Assembly (NCBI GenBank): GCA_036250195.1
Contig: JAVHZZ010000005.1
Location: 69,719,505 to 69,783,504 of the forward strand
DNA: 64,000 nucleotides
Direction: 5' to 3'
DNA from: Mixophyes australis
Taxonomy: Eukaryota > Chordata > Amphibia > Anura > Limnodynastidae
The notes beneath the pieces were generated by a model, which saw only the letters and a program-made list of their open reading frames with translations, did not search any database and was not told where the DNA came from. A program made the position numbers and the translations under genes. Shown one piece after another: positions 12,050 to 22,965 of this stretch (position 1 is its first letter; each line of letters starts with the position of its first letter).

Positions 12050-12870
12050 ACCTAAAACATAACTCATCATCTTCCCTAGGTGTCACCCCTGGCTCTTTCC
12101 TCTCCTCACTCCCCATATCCAGTCCCTCTCCCAAGCCCAATTACCTTTCTCATCTTCTAAACTCTTGTCCAATCACTCATCAGCTCTCATTCATCTCGAG
12201 TATTGCAACCTCCTTTCACTTCTCTACACTTTAATCCATCCTCAGCTTTGCAAGATTCAATTTTCTCCATGGCTGAGCTTCCTCCTATCTCTGCTAATCA
12301 CTATATTGGCTCTCTAACCCTTATAGAAACTAATTAAAACTCCTCACTCTCACCTACACACCCTCAGGCTCTCTTCCTCCCTTACATATCTCTTACATCT
12401 CCATCCTCATCTCACTCCACACTCCCTCATGCCTTCAATGCCAAACGAGAGGGGCATCAACTCCAAATTTATAACCACATTACACTCCAATCTAAAGATT
12501 TCTCTCATGCTGTTCCACAAATGTGGAACACACTCGCATAGCCAAACTTACTCTTCACAAGCCTCCAATCCTTCACATGCTTCTTAAAAACTCACCTGTT
12601 CATCAAAGTCTACCAGTTCGCCTTCTAACTCCACTCCTAATAGGTCACCCACTAAACATCCTCACTGCTTGTCACCCGCTCTTGTGTCAGCCCCTGCATT
12701 CTAGATTGTAATCTCTCACAAGCAGGGTCTTTATTCCTCTTGTCTTCTTGTGTGTTTCCTCCACACCCACCTGTGCTTCATTGTCCCTTACCTCCTGCAT
12801 GTTCTCAATATCACCTATTATTCACTTCGCCTATTATGTCTAATGCACTGTAATATGTTTTCAGCTTTCA
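12050..12870 (+). pseudogene. L2/CR1-like LINE ORF2 C-terminus and 3' region
   Basis: Broken plus-strand frames contain an L2-style sequence around FSHAVPQMWNTLA, then a segment reading TCFLKTHLF, typical of the end of L2/CR1 ORF2. A 3' region with 'gattgtaatctctcacaagcagggtc' follows. Pyrimidine-rich throughout with many stops. No simple-repeat tail is evident, so the extreme 3' end is eroded. Confidence 0.7.
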
Positions 12871-15113
12871 TAGTTTATTTCATGCTTGTTTTGTTTAAGG
12901 ATTTAGCCAAAGTGGTGCCCATCTAGGCACATGTGTGTCTGCTTAGTTGCTGGTTTATGTCCTAGATCCATTGTGGACCTTATCATCTGTGAGTCATCAG
13001 CTGGTGGGTTGTAGGTGCATCCTTGTTCACATGATCAAGGCCTGGCAAGCATTTTTATGTTGCACCTTGATAGGTGTTTTGCTCATTTATATGATTAGGT
13101 CTGGTATCCTGTCATTGCCAGAATTAATTTGAGATAGCTGGTTGTGACAATGTTTTATATTAATGGATTATTATTATTTGGATATCCTTTGCTGCTTGTA
13201 CAAATGTGCCTATGAATTTCAAGGTACACTCCAATTTTCAATCTTTGGAAACACTTCATGAAAATCCAATCAGCAATTACATTTTGAGTTTGTGGATACT
13301 TTGGAAAATGTACATGGTGGAAACAATAAAAATGTCACATCAAAGCCCAACCTACTTTACTTAAATTATACGATAATATTAATTAATACTAATATTTTCA
13401 TCACAATGGTCAAAGTGTGCGTAGAAGTTCAGCATTGGGCAAGGTGTCTCCAAAGTGCAATTATGTATCCCATTAAAGTATAGAGATGAGGTTGGGATTC
13501 CGTTATCTCTGACTAGAAGGAGAAATTAAATTCTTTAATATGAAGATGAAAGGCTTTACTCTTACCGATAAAAAAAAGTTCATCTCTCTAAATGCGCCTT
13601 CTCCACCTTCATTTCATTTAAATAATTCTGCCCAATGTAAATAAAACTTAACTGCTTAACTAGGTGCATTTTTGTGACTAATATACACTTAGCAAGGAAT
13701 GCCCGATATATGTCTAAGTCCTCACTTAAGATTGTAAAAACTTTTACACCCCCCACTGATTATGTCATTTTGCTCACAAATCCATACTCCTAGCTGAGAG
13801 TGCTTGAGGACCACACTCAGGCACAATGTAAGACAAGCTAGGAATAGAGTATCTATCTTTTCCTTAACATCTTTATTTTGAATGTTATAACATAGTGATT
13901 ACATCTGGTTTGATACCATCTATCTGCATAGTGCTCCATGTTATGAAACCATTAAGTACACTATTGTTTTTTTTTATTCTCTTGACAAAGCTATATGCTT
14001 CTCTTTTTACTTAGGGTTATTTATAGAGCTTCACAATCAGGCACAGGAAAGAAAATATTAAGAAATAGATCAGTTTGTTTAATCTTATTGAAAAACGTAT
14101 AAAATAACAAGTGTTATTTGTACTGGCAGATTTTCGGCGTCATCCTTCCAAATAGAACAGTCTATTGGTATAATTTTAAAGGTTCAGAATGTTATATCAA
14201 TGAAGAGCAATCGCTGAAACAAATTGCTCTGTCTTTTTTTTCCAGCAATAAAGTCATAGAATGACTGATTCATCTACTCTGAAAGTAAGGTAATAAAAAA
14301 GAAACGTACAATAAGGATGATAAGAAATAGACTCTCTCTAGGTATAGGGACTTAAATAAAGAAGTAAATCCTTCTAAATGGAATTGGTTTCATGTGGAGG
14401 GGGATGTAATTGTTAAGAAACATAGAGATCAAATAATATTGCTGGATAAGAATTCTGATAACTCGAAAGACTATTAGAACAAGAAACAAAAGTATAGCTC
14501 AGATATATTATCTAGATAACTTTTGCTTTTAAGATGCTGAAATTTCAGCAATACATTTCAAAATTTGTCATACACATACATACATATACATGCACAGTAC
14601 ATGCATGCTAGGGATGTATTTGTATTTGTTGCAGATACTGCGCCGGCTACAATCCAGCTATTGCACGGAGACCCCCCACCCAGTTACCTGTTGAACAGAG
14701 GGGAGAGGCCCATCAACTTACCAGTCTTCTTTTGAATTTTCCCCAACACTTCTACATTACTCTATCTAAATTTTAGGGTCATTCAGGAATGATCAAGAAC
14801 TCATTGATCTTAAGTGACTTGAGAAATGACATGCTTGTGAGAAAGTAACACTTTGGGGCATTGATCCTGATAATTACAGCATGGTGCAGTGACAGTGTAG
14901 GTGAAAGCAAGCTTGGCTATCACCTTCACTGTTAGCAGAGAGCGGCTGCTGTGCAGATCTCTTGAGTATGCATGCAAACTTTGAAAGGAAACATTGTTGG
15001 ATTTGGTTTGGTGTTGAAAAAGTAGCCAACTGAATTTAAGAAAAAACTGAACCGAATCCAACATTGCATGTATGTATGTATATATAAATGCTGATACGTT
15101 TGTATGTATCATT
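12871..15113. other. No gene recognised
   Basis: Unassigned AT-rich sequence. ORFs at 12947, 13292 and 14810 are short and without domains. Confidence 0.5.
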
Positions 15114-15751
15114 TGCAATAAAGATTCTCTGTGGTTTCAAATCACATAGGGTTTATTCGCAAAGTATTAAAAGACAGAGTTTAGCATGCATACTCTTGCG
15201 CCTGTTGGCATCAACACAAGCTACTATAAGAATGCTTTGGTTTCCAAATCCAGAGGTGAACAATTTATACACTGTACAATTGTAAAAAGCAGTGACATCA
15301 CAAAGATACACAGTTACAGTATTAAGGTCCACATTCATAGGTCGATGGGTCTTGACCTCTCAAGAATTTGACATGACATTGGATGACTCCTCTGGTCATT
15401 GTTTCTTGAGAATGCCAAGTGTTCTTCTTCAGATTCCCGCCTCTAAACCTGTACTGAACTGTTTTTTTTATGATCCTTGTGAACTGATTATTTGGTGTAG
15501 AAAAAGTGATATTATTTATAACTAGCATTTGCACATGGCGAACGCTACATAATTAACACCGGAAACGTTCTTTTGCAATTGCAAACAAAATGCTAAAATA
15601 TAGAGAATATGTGAAACATATTTAAATGTTATAATAATAATTAGGTTGCGTATGAATAGCATTGCAACTGATTGTAGTGTAAAGAAATTATTTACCACCT
15701 TTGACCATTTATTTAACTTGAATAGTTCCATCCTTTGAGAGTATATTCAAC
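15114..15751 (-). repeat. Probable 3' LTR of the endogenous retrovirus
   Basis: On the minus strand a purine-rich tract (GAAAGGGTGAGAA, about 15752-15764) directly follows the env stop and is followed by TGTTGAATATAC, a plausible LTR start; the far end reads CTTTATTGCA. A second copy of most of this sequence lies at 50324-52400, sharing 'gtgacatcacaaag' and 'cgatgggtcttgacctc'. No matching 5' LTR is present upstream of gag. Boundaries are inferred. Confidence 0.55.
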
Positions 15752-15763
15752 ATTCTCACCCTT

Positions 15764-17786
15764 TCAAGATTCTATTGCAGGATCATAATATAAAACTTCA
15801 TTTTCTGTGACAGATGTCCCTCTTATTTCCATCACATTGTCATTTTCTGAGGTCAACTGAGTTGAACGTTTACCACACTTCAACACAGCAAGAATACATC
15901 TGATACATAAACCAATTGCTATAAATACACCAACTGTAAGGATAATGAGCTTGCCTACAGCAACCAACAGTTCTTGTTCCCATTCCCCTAAACCTGAAAA
16001 CCATTTGATTGGATTCAACCGTGAGATCCACCCTACTGCCTTTTCCCCTATCTCATATAAAGAGGAATTGTGGGCCTTACAAAATTCCCATTTTAACTGT
16101 AAGATCTCATTCATTTTATGGTAAATTAATTCTTTAGAGTCATCTGTATTATCAGATATATAAATGCAACATTTAACACCTAAGTGGGTGGGTAATGTCA
16201 CACAGTATCCATCAGTAATTGCAGTGAGATAATTCAATCTATGTTATACTAATTTCTTATTATAAGCCTGCAGCTGCTTACCTGTATACTTGAATGTGAC
16301 CTCATATATCTCTGTAATATTGTCAATTAGTTTAGCCAGATCCTGTATTTATTTATAATTTAGGGTTCCCCAAGTAACCTTGGTGGGGTCCAATACAACC
16401 ATGATCTGAAACCCTGCGGATCTTCTCCTAGAATCATATTTATTTTGACTCTGTGTCCATACTTTGTGTATACATATGAGATTGTTCTGTAAATGTCAGT
16501 CATTTTATCATGGGATATAGTCATTATTTCAGGAACTATCTTTCCTATAATATATATTCCTTTGGAGCTCGGAGTTAACCATTTGTAAGCCCTTCGTCCA
16601 CAAATGTATTATACAAAATCTGTAAGGACACAGACCATTATAATGTTACAAAAGTATTGTTAAAGTTACCCATGCCTAGCTTTTCTATCTGTTTAAGACA
16701 CATTTCAGCTTGTAAAATGTTTAAACAGTAACCCATAGGTACTTTTCCAACCAATACTTTCTTATGTCTATTAACATAGCCTCATTTATGATACCCTTTT
16801 GCCTTTTTGATTAAATGTATTTTAAGGTTATCAACAAGTCTTACACCAACACTTGTGAAGCGGGCTACTGTCTGATATTTCCGTTCTGCTTCCTAATACT
16901 CAAGTTTGTTTGCGATAGTAAAATTCAGACACAACAGGGACTTGTATACCGAGTATTAACTGAGTGTCAAACTAGGGGATCTTGTATTTATACCTTCCTT
17001 TTATTGATCCCACCACCCCATAATTCGAGAACCTTAAAGACATTTAGTGGAAAGTGTACTATTCCTACATTATTTTGTCTCTGAGGCATGTGAGAACACA
17101 CCCAGCATTCAGTTGGATTTAAGAATGTATTATTATTATCCTATATTTATAGGGTGTCACAAGATTTCCGCAGTGCCGTACAGAATGCAGACAGTGGACC
17201 ATGCAGGGAAAACAGTACAGAACAGTAACAAATAATAATACCAGGACTCCAAAGCTCCAAAGCTAGTAAAGTGAAGTTGGAGCAGAAGAATAGGTAGATA
17301 ACCAGGAGATAACAGGGCCCTGCTTGTAAGAGCTTACAACGTAAAGGGAGGACAAATAGACAGGAGGCACAAAGGGAGTCAGAGGAGGGGATCAAGTGCA
17401 AAAGGAGCGAGTAGCGGGATAGGAGAAGAGAGAGGTGAGGAGATCCTTACCCACCAATGAATTATAATCATCTAATGGATGTTTGACCAGGTTCAAATTA
17501 TTATTGGACTGGCATTGCTGGATGCATTTCTCTTCAATTATGGGATCACAGTACTTACAAATACAATATTCTTCAGACACTAGACCTATTTCTTTACAGC
17601 CGAATTGAATGAAGTGTTAGGTTGAGCTGATTGTGCTACCAAATTCTCCTTCATCTCCTCAACATCAGCATCATCGCCTGAACCAGTCTACATTCTCTGG
17701 TAACCATTGCAAAAATAGATTGTCCTGGAAAAAATAAGCATGACGAAAACACTCAAAATAGAAAAACAGAAAAACTGTTGCTCCAT
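15764..17786 (-). pseudogene. Endogenous retroviral env, broken
   Basis: A minus-strand ATG at 17786 opens a hydrophobic signal-peptide-like stretch (LSVFVMLIFS). SU-like pieces follow, including a CICKYC motif near 17560. Near 16600 is a CGRRAY segment like the end of retroviral SU, then an SRRRS basic site at about 16425 resembling a furin cleavage site. The last 157 codons (16237-15764) are open and form the TM subunit: a cysteine followed ten residues later by CC, one NSS glycosylation site, a membrane anchor at residues about 91-115, and a 40-residue tail with YYDP. Stops (one about 16360, another just before 16237) and an L2 insertion at 17110-17400 disable it. In the family, TM mediates membrane fusion; this copy cannot make a full Env. 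Confidence 0.82.
17110..17400 (-). mobile_element. L2/CR1-like LINE 3' end inside env
   Basis: On the minus strand it reads 'gtaagctcttacaagcaggg', then 'gtacggcactgcggaa' and ends in an ATAATAATAAT tail (plus 17127-17140). It is a younger insertion splitting the env relic. Confidence 0.68.
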
Positions 17787-18179
17787 GATGAAATAGTAGA
17801 TCCTTAGCTCGGATATTATTGACTTTGATTTTAAGCCTCACAGAACAGATTCATGGGTGACAGGGTTGTAGCATCATCCTCAGCCTGGTCTTGAAGCTAA
17901 TAGAATAAATAGGACACCCTACTAGCACTCCTATCGAATTACTGCCTTGATACACTAATAACTGGCACTTCTCACTTTTTTCAAACATACAGTAATACTA
18001 TATGTATATCTTAGGCACAATATAATATATGCCACCAGATGTCACTTAATAATTGAATTTATTCATTGAGAGAAAAAAGGTTTTGAACTAGATGTAATAT
18101 ACACATATATTTGTGTATGTGAATATTTGCCATTCACTTTATGTTCGATAACATCTGAACATAGGTACATTTGGAATCA

Positions 18180-18690
18180 TATATTGTATTGTGCCTGAGA
18201 TATACATATAGTATTACTACATACAAATACATATTTGAGATTACTGCAGGGTGGTAATCGGCCTGGCATATATGCCTTGGGAGCTACTGGCCTAACTTGT
18301 TCAGATTTCAAGAGACCAGAGGACTCTTGACCATATCCTTTCGACTTCCAGACAGCCTTCTTCTGTAGGGAACACAAATCCTGCATTTCTATTAATTTCT
18401 GTACACTGAGAGCTTTAAAGGTAATTAGTTTGGTTACATTTGTTTTCGTGAGTGGGACTCCTTCTTTCTTAACAGCATCATCTGCTCTGTCATTACCAAG
18501 GGATATGGGATCCCTGTTGTATGCATGGGCTTTAAACTTGATAAAGGCTACTTCCTTTGGTAGATGTATCGCTATCAGAAGTCCTTTTATGTGTTGTTAA
18601 TGCCATTGCAGTCAAGGTATAATGATACATTTCCCCTGTCACTCCCACAGCTGGAACCGTTTCCCTAGTGATAGACAAATTTAGAGGAGA
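18180..18690 (-). pseudogene. Retroviral pol remnant: protease scrap, RNase H end, integrase start
   Basis: Starting just past gag, a minus-strand frame contains VPAVGVTGEM, similar to the region after the active site of retroviral proteases. Within about 100 bp the frame changes to IKFKAHAYNRDP then LGNDRADDA, matching the C-terminal RNase H block with its conserved aspartate. An integrase N-terminus-like stretch follows (GYGQESSGLLK, then VAPKAYMPG). The whole reverse transcriptase and the integrase catalytic core are missing, so an internal deletion of about 2 kb or more is inferred. It lies in the order gag-pol-env on the minus strand. Confidence 0.75.
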
Positions 18691-18692
18691 AG

Positions 18693-20025
18693 TTACAGAT
18701 CTGATTCCCCCCCCCCCCTGTGTCTTGCTCTATCTCCTGTTATCTCCATAGGAATGAAAGGATTTCCTACCATGTCTACATCTTCCAGCAACATGTCCTT
18801 TTTTCCCGTAGGTGTAACCATTATTTCATAGCCCTGTATTTGCTGTGATGACAGCTGTCCCTGTAGAGCATGTGTACTTACTTTGATTAATATATCACTC
18901 TGCATTTCTTTCTTCTTGGCAATATGTTTATAATGATTAACAGCAGACTCCTTGAGGGCGTCCACTATTATACCTCTCCAATTTGGATGGGATATCTGTA
19001 CCTTAGTCCTTAAGTTTTCTTCAAGCCCATCCATCAAGACTGACACCACTACTTCCCTACGGGGAACATTATCTTTGATGTCCTGAATTCCAGTGTAGCC
19101 ATGTCTGCAACACATTCACTCTCCTTTTTGCTTAATGATAAATATTTTGTGCCAATTAATTACCACAGAAAAATATACACTGAGTTGGACATTAATGTTT
19201 TTTATATGTGTCTGATTGTCCTTATCAGTTAAAGTTCTTTCCTCCTCAAGTTGACTATTTTTGATAAAATTTGGAATATCAGTATTGGGTCGGAGACAAG
19301 CCCTCAACACTATCCGCCAATCTTTATTAGTTGGTTTGTGAGCATTCCCTATATCCTTAATACATTTTTGACAATTAGCTAAATCTTGCCTAGGATCAGG
19401 GAAATCAATGATAATAAAATGCAATTCAGATCTACTCAAGGGACAATACCTGGCTACATTCCTGACTGGAACTACTCCCTCCTTATCTGCACTTTACCAT
19501 TGGGAACAGCTATTGTTCTTACTGAGTGTAATTCCAGGGTCAATGGCTAAAACTATTGTCTCTGCACAATGTTTTTTTCTGTGCTTACAGGAATGTGGAG
19601 TTTTACTGGCGTCTGCTGCAGTAAATGAGGGTGGGACAGTATCTCCCGAATATGAATACATTTACTTTTTTTTCTAAAACAGTGTATAATTTACAGGGTT
19701 CACTGTTTTCCCTGGCTGCACTTTTGTCACTATCCATATAAAGTGGTGGTGGTGATGTTACATGTTCGGGGTTGGGCCAATTTTTTTTATCTTTCTGCGC
19801 CTGCGCTAATTTTTCACACCAAACTTTACACTGCCACAATTTTAAACAAGTAATAAGCATAAGCCGTAATTTTCTTGAAATTATCATACAAATCTGATCT
19901 TTATCTGTATTCAATATATCAGGGTCAAAGCTACCAATATTAAGACATTTTTGCACACATTCAGAAGTTATCTTTGTCCACTTTTCACAATACGCAGTTG
20001 CTCTCTGACCATATTTCTTGCTCAT
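18693..20025 (-). pseudogene. Endogenous retroviral gag, broken
   Basis: An ATG at 20025 starts a matrix-like segment of about 100 codons with the late-domain motif SPPPLY near its end. A frameshift follows somewhere between 19680 and 19440. The capsid-like part includes IIIDFPDPRQDLA, then TNKDWRIVLRACL, and ends with VLMDGLEENLRTKV and a basic, nucleocapsid-like tail near 18700. Within the capsid a single in-frame TGA at 19116-19118 separates two open stretches. Gag forms the virion core in the family; this copy is inactive. A C-homopolymer at 18707-18717 near its 3' end may add another frame change. Confidence 0.8.
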
Positions 20026-20366
20026 AATGTATATTGCAGACCCTTCAGATCCTACCGTACAATTATGCTGTAATGTTGCCTAACATTAAGCATAACATGT
20101 TTTTACCCAATATAGTTTCTATGAGATTTTTCCCGACTTTCCCTCCGCAATCGTCTCTACCATCCATCCTCAACCTTATATCAATATTTGCAAATACGTC
20201 ACCTATTCAACAACCAAATAGACCCACAAACTCCTTACTGTTCATCTCATCTAGAGTTTTTCTGTGTAGCTATTCAACTGACACACTTGTATAACAATGC
20301 ACATATGTTACAGGTATACAGGGGTATTGACATATGGGACAAAGCAAAGTATAAAGTGGGATTTAA
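20026..20366. other. Sequence 5' of the retroviral gag
   Basis: This would be retroviral leader, but no copy of the 15114-15751 LTR or obvious primer-binding site is present, so the 5' end of the provirus appears lost. The plus-strand ORFs at 20034 and 20188 show no domain. Confidence 0.4.
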
Positions 20367-21266
20367 TGTTACGATTTAAATGCCTTAGTCAGTATTTGCA
20401 CAGGCTTACCTAGGGCGCGGAGTCTAACGGCCTTCCAGTCTTTACCAAGAACCACCGCAAGGTAGTGTGGTCTTTGCTGCCGAAGAACCGCAGGTCGCGG
20501 CCCCCAGGTTAGCCTACTGACGTAAGGGAGAAGGTTCTAAGTGATGGATAGTCAGACAGGCAATATGACAAGTGATGTAAGTACAGGCACTAACCGTGAA
20601 TTCCAGGGTTTAAGGGTCTGGAGCAGTAAGCGGTAGATGCACAGAGTTAATGAGTGCGTAGCAGGAGATGGGTCCAGGAACACAGCCGGGTCAGTACACA
20701 GGAGATATCAGGTATACGGTGCCAGAGGGAAATCCAGAGAGTAGTTGATAACACAGCCGGGTCGGTACACAGGAGATATCAGGTATACTGTGCCAGAAGG
20801 AAATCCAGAGAGTAGTTGATAACACAGCCGGGTCGGTACACAGGAGATATCAGGTATACAGTGCCAGAGGGAAATCCAGAGAGTAGTTGATAACACAGCC
20901 GGGTCGGTACACAGGGAAGACAGTCCAATATGTGGTGTCAGGAATAAGCCAAAGAATAGTCAGGTCACAGCCAGGTTGGTACACAGGAGTAGGAGGAATA
21001 AAGGAATACACAGGGAGCAGGTTCACAGGAGTCAGGAACACAGGAACTGTTAGCCAGGAACAGGAAACACATTGCTCTGACACAGGCAGCGTGTCAGAGC
21101 AGAGAAGATATAGTATTTGAATTCCCCGCCCAGGAGTCACATGACTAGCTGCAGGAAGAACCCGGAAGTGCGGGGACGCCATCAGGAGAAGCGCTGCACA
21201 GAGCGGATCCAGCTGCTAGACCACGCTGACAGCGCAGCAGAACGGGTATCAGGTAAGTTCATAACA
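20367..21266 (-). mobile_element. Gypsy-type solo LTR, 900 bp
   Basis: The sequence starts TGTTA and ends TAACA, and TTTAA flanks both sides (20362-20366 and 21267-21271), the 5-bp duplication expected of LTR-element integration. No internal region is attached, so it is a solo LTR left by recombination. Inside are about 3.4 tandem units of 71 bp starting at 20681, 20752, 20823 and 20894 (key word cacagccggg). GC-rich compared with its surroundings. It sits inside or beside the retroviral leader and so is a separate, later insertion. Confidence 0.88.
20681..20935. repeat. 71-bp tandem repeat in the solo LTR
   Basis: Units begin cacagccgggtc at 20681, 20752, 20823 and 20894, with very few differences between units; the last is partial. 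The minus-strand ORFs at 20708 and 20850 are by-products of the repeat. Confidence 0.9.
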
Positions 21267-21489
21267 TTTAACATGCATGGTGGAGGTGCTTTAAATAATT
21301 TTTCCTATACAGGTGACTAGGAGTGTCTGCAGTGAGACGGATCACAGAGAGCTCCTAAAGAGATCTCCTTCTATAAGTACCGGTTGGGAGTGTCACTTGT
21401 CAATCAAGCTAGGGGTGAGGAGGGCTGTAAAATATTTAAACCTGTATTGTGCACTTGTGCAGTGTGACCAATGCAAGAAAGTGGCCAGT

Positions 21490-22165
21490 GTCTACAATCA
21501 TGGTCAAAAGTTTTGAGCATGGCACAAGTATTGATTTTCACAAAGTTTGCTGCTTAAGTGTTTTTAGACCTTTTTGTTACATGTTGCTATGGATTACTGA
21601 AATAAAATTACAAGAATTTCATAAGTGTCAAAGTCTTTTATTGATAATTACATTAAGTTTCTGAAAAGAGTCAAAGAGTAGTGTTGACCCTTCTTTTTGA
21701 AGACCTCTGCAATTCGCCCTGGAATGCTGTCAATCAACTACTGGGCCACATACTGACTGATGGCCACCCATTCTAGCCTAATCAATGCTTGGAGTTTGTC
21801 AGAATTTGTGGGTTTTTGTTTGTCTACCTGCCTCTTGAGCATTGACCACAAGTTTTCAGTGATGGGATTAAGGTCTGGGGAGGTTCCTGGCCATGTACCC
21901 AAAATTTTGATGTTTTGATCCCGAGCCACTTAACTATCATTTTTACCTTATGGCAAGTGCTCCATAATGCTGGGCATTGTTCGTCACCAAACTGTTCTTG
22001 GATGGTTGGGAGAAGTTGCTTTTAGAGGATGTTTTGGTACCATTCTTTATTCATGGCTGTGTTCCTAGACAAAATGGGAGCATAAACCTGATAAAAGACG
22101 CAACTGCCATTAGAGTATATCTTTACCATGAAGGTGTGTAGTTGGTCTGCAACAATGTTTAGGTA
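21490..22165 (-). pseudogene. Tc1-type transposase relic, C-terminal half
   Basis: The minus frame at 21929-21738 reads WPGTSPDLNPI then ENLWSMLKRQV, the conserved block containing the last catalytic acidic residue of Tc1/mariner transposases. An extra T within NPI-T-EN marks decay. Just upstream (about 22150-22080) is ADQLHTFMVKIY, also Tc1-like. At the plus-strand left end, 'tacaatcatggtcaaaagttttgag' near 21493 looks like a Tc1 terminal repeat. Stops and frame changes prevent expression. Confidence 0.75.
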
Positions 22166-22167
22166 AT

Positions 22168-22510
22168 GTGACAGGATGGACCGCCTATGCCACCCTGTCT
22201 GTTGTTTCTGGGAACCGGTGGGCTTACTTTGCCACTGTTCCCTTTCTTTATCCCAGTTGCGCCCTCTAACTGAAGTAGGAGGGGCTTAAGCTGCTACCAC
22301 CACCGGACTCCTTAACGGCATTCATAACCGCATTCCTTCTGGGTAACTGTCGCTTCTAGTGTACTCTCCTGCTGGTGCACTTGGGCTGGTACCCCCTGAC
22401 CTCCTCCTCCAGGGTTGCTGTGGATAAATTTTCCCTGGCCTATCACACTGGCTGGAGCTGCTGGATAGCAGGCAGAGCAGTGGAACTGGAAAGCTGGGTT
22501 CAAACTTTTT
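22168..22510 (+). repeat. Dispersed LTR-like repeat, copy B
   Basis: Begins TGTGACAGGATGGACCGCC and runs to about 22510. It is homologous to 484-838 in the opposite orientation and lies between the two Tc1 pieces, so it inserted into, or replaced, the middle of the Tc1 relic. The ORF at 22312-22581 is a chimera of this repeat and Tc1 sequence. Confidence 0.6.
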
Positions 22511-22965
22511 GAAGCAATTTGTGCTACAGCAGCTCTTCTTTGGGATTGGTCCAGATGTACTAGCCTTCTCTCCTCACGCACATCAATGAGCCTTGGTAAC
22601 CCATGACCCTGTCACTGGTTCACCAGTTGTCCTTCCTTTGAACAGTTCTACTCGGTACTAACCACTTCATACTGTGAACACCCCACAAGACCTGTTGTTT
22701 TGGAGATGCTCTGACCAAGTCCTCTAGCCATCTCAATTTGGACTTTGACAAAGACTTTCAGATCCTTACATTAGCCCATTTTCCTGCTTCCAACACATCA
22801 ACTTCAAGTACTGGCAGTCATTTGCTATTTCATAAATCCCACCCGTTGACAAGTGCCATTATAATGAGATGATCAATGTTATTCACTTCACTTTTCACTG
22901 CTTTCAATGGTGTGGCTGATCGGTTATCCCATTTGTCTAATTTTAAACCACTCCATTTATTTTAC
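22511..22965 (-). pseudogene. Tc1-type transposase relic, N-terminal part
   Basis: Minus-strand pieces include REERRLVHL and RRAAVAQIASK, matching the second helix-turn-helix of fish and frog Tc1-like transposases. Further upstream is sequence corresponding to the start of such a gene and its terminal region, ending near 'gtggctgatcggt' at 22915-22925. It is decayed and separated from the C-terminal half by the LTR-like repeat. The two halves may come from one element or from two Tc1 subfamilies. Confidence 0.65.

Noticed and set aside
20026..21266. 5' LTR of the retrovirus at 20367-21266
   Set aside because: It has its own TTTAA duplication on both sides and no resemblance to the probable 3' LTR at 15114, so it is an unrelated solo LTR.
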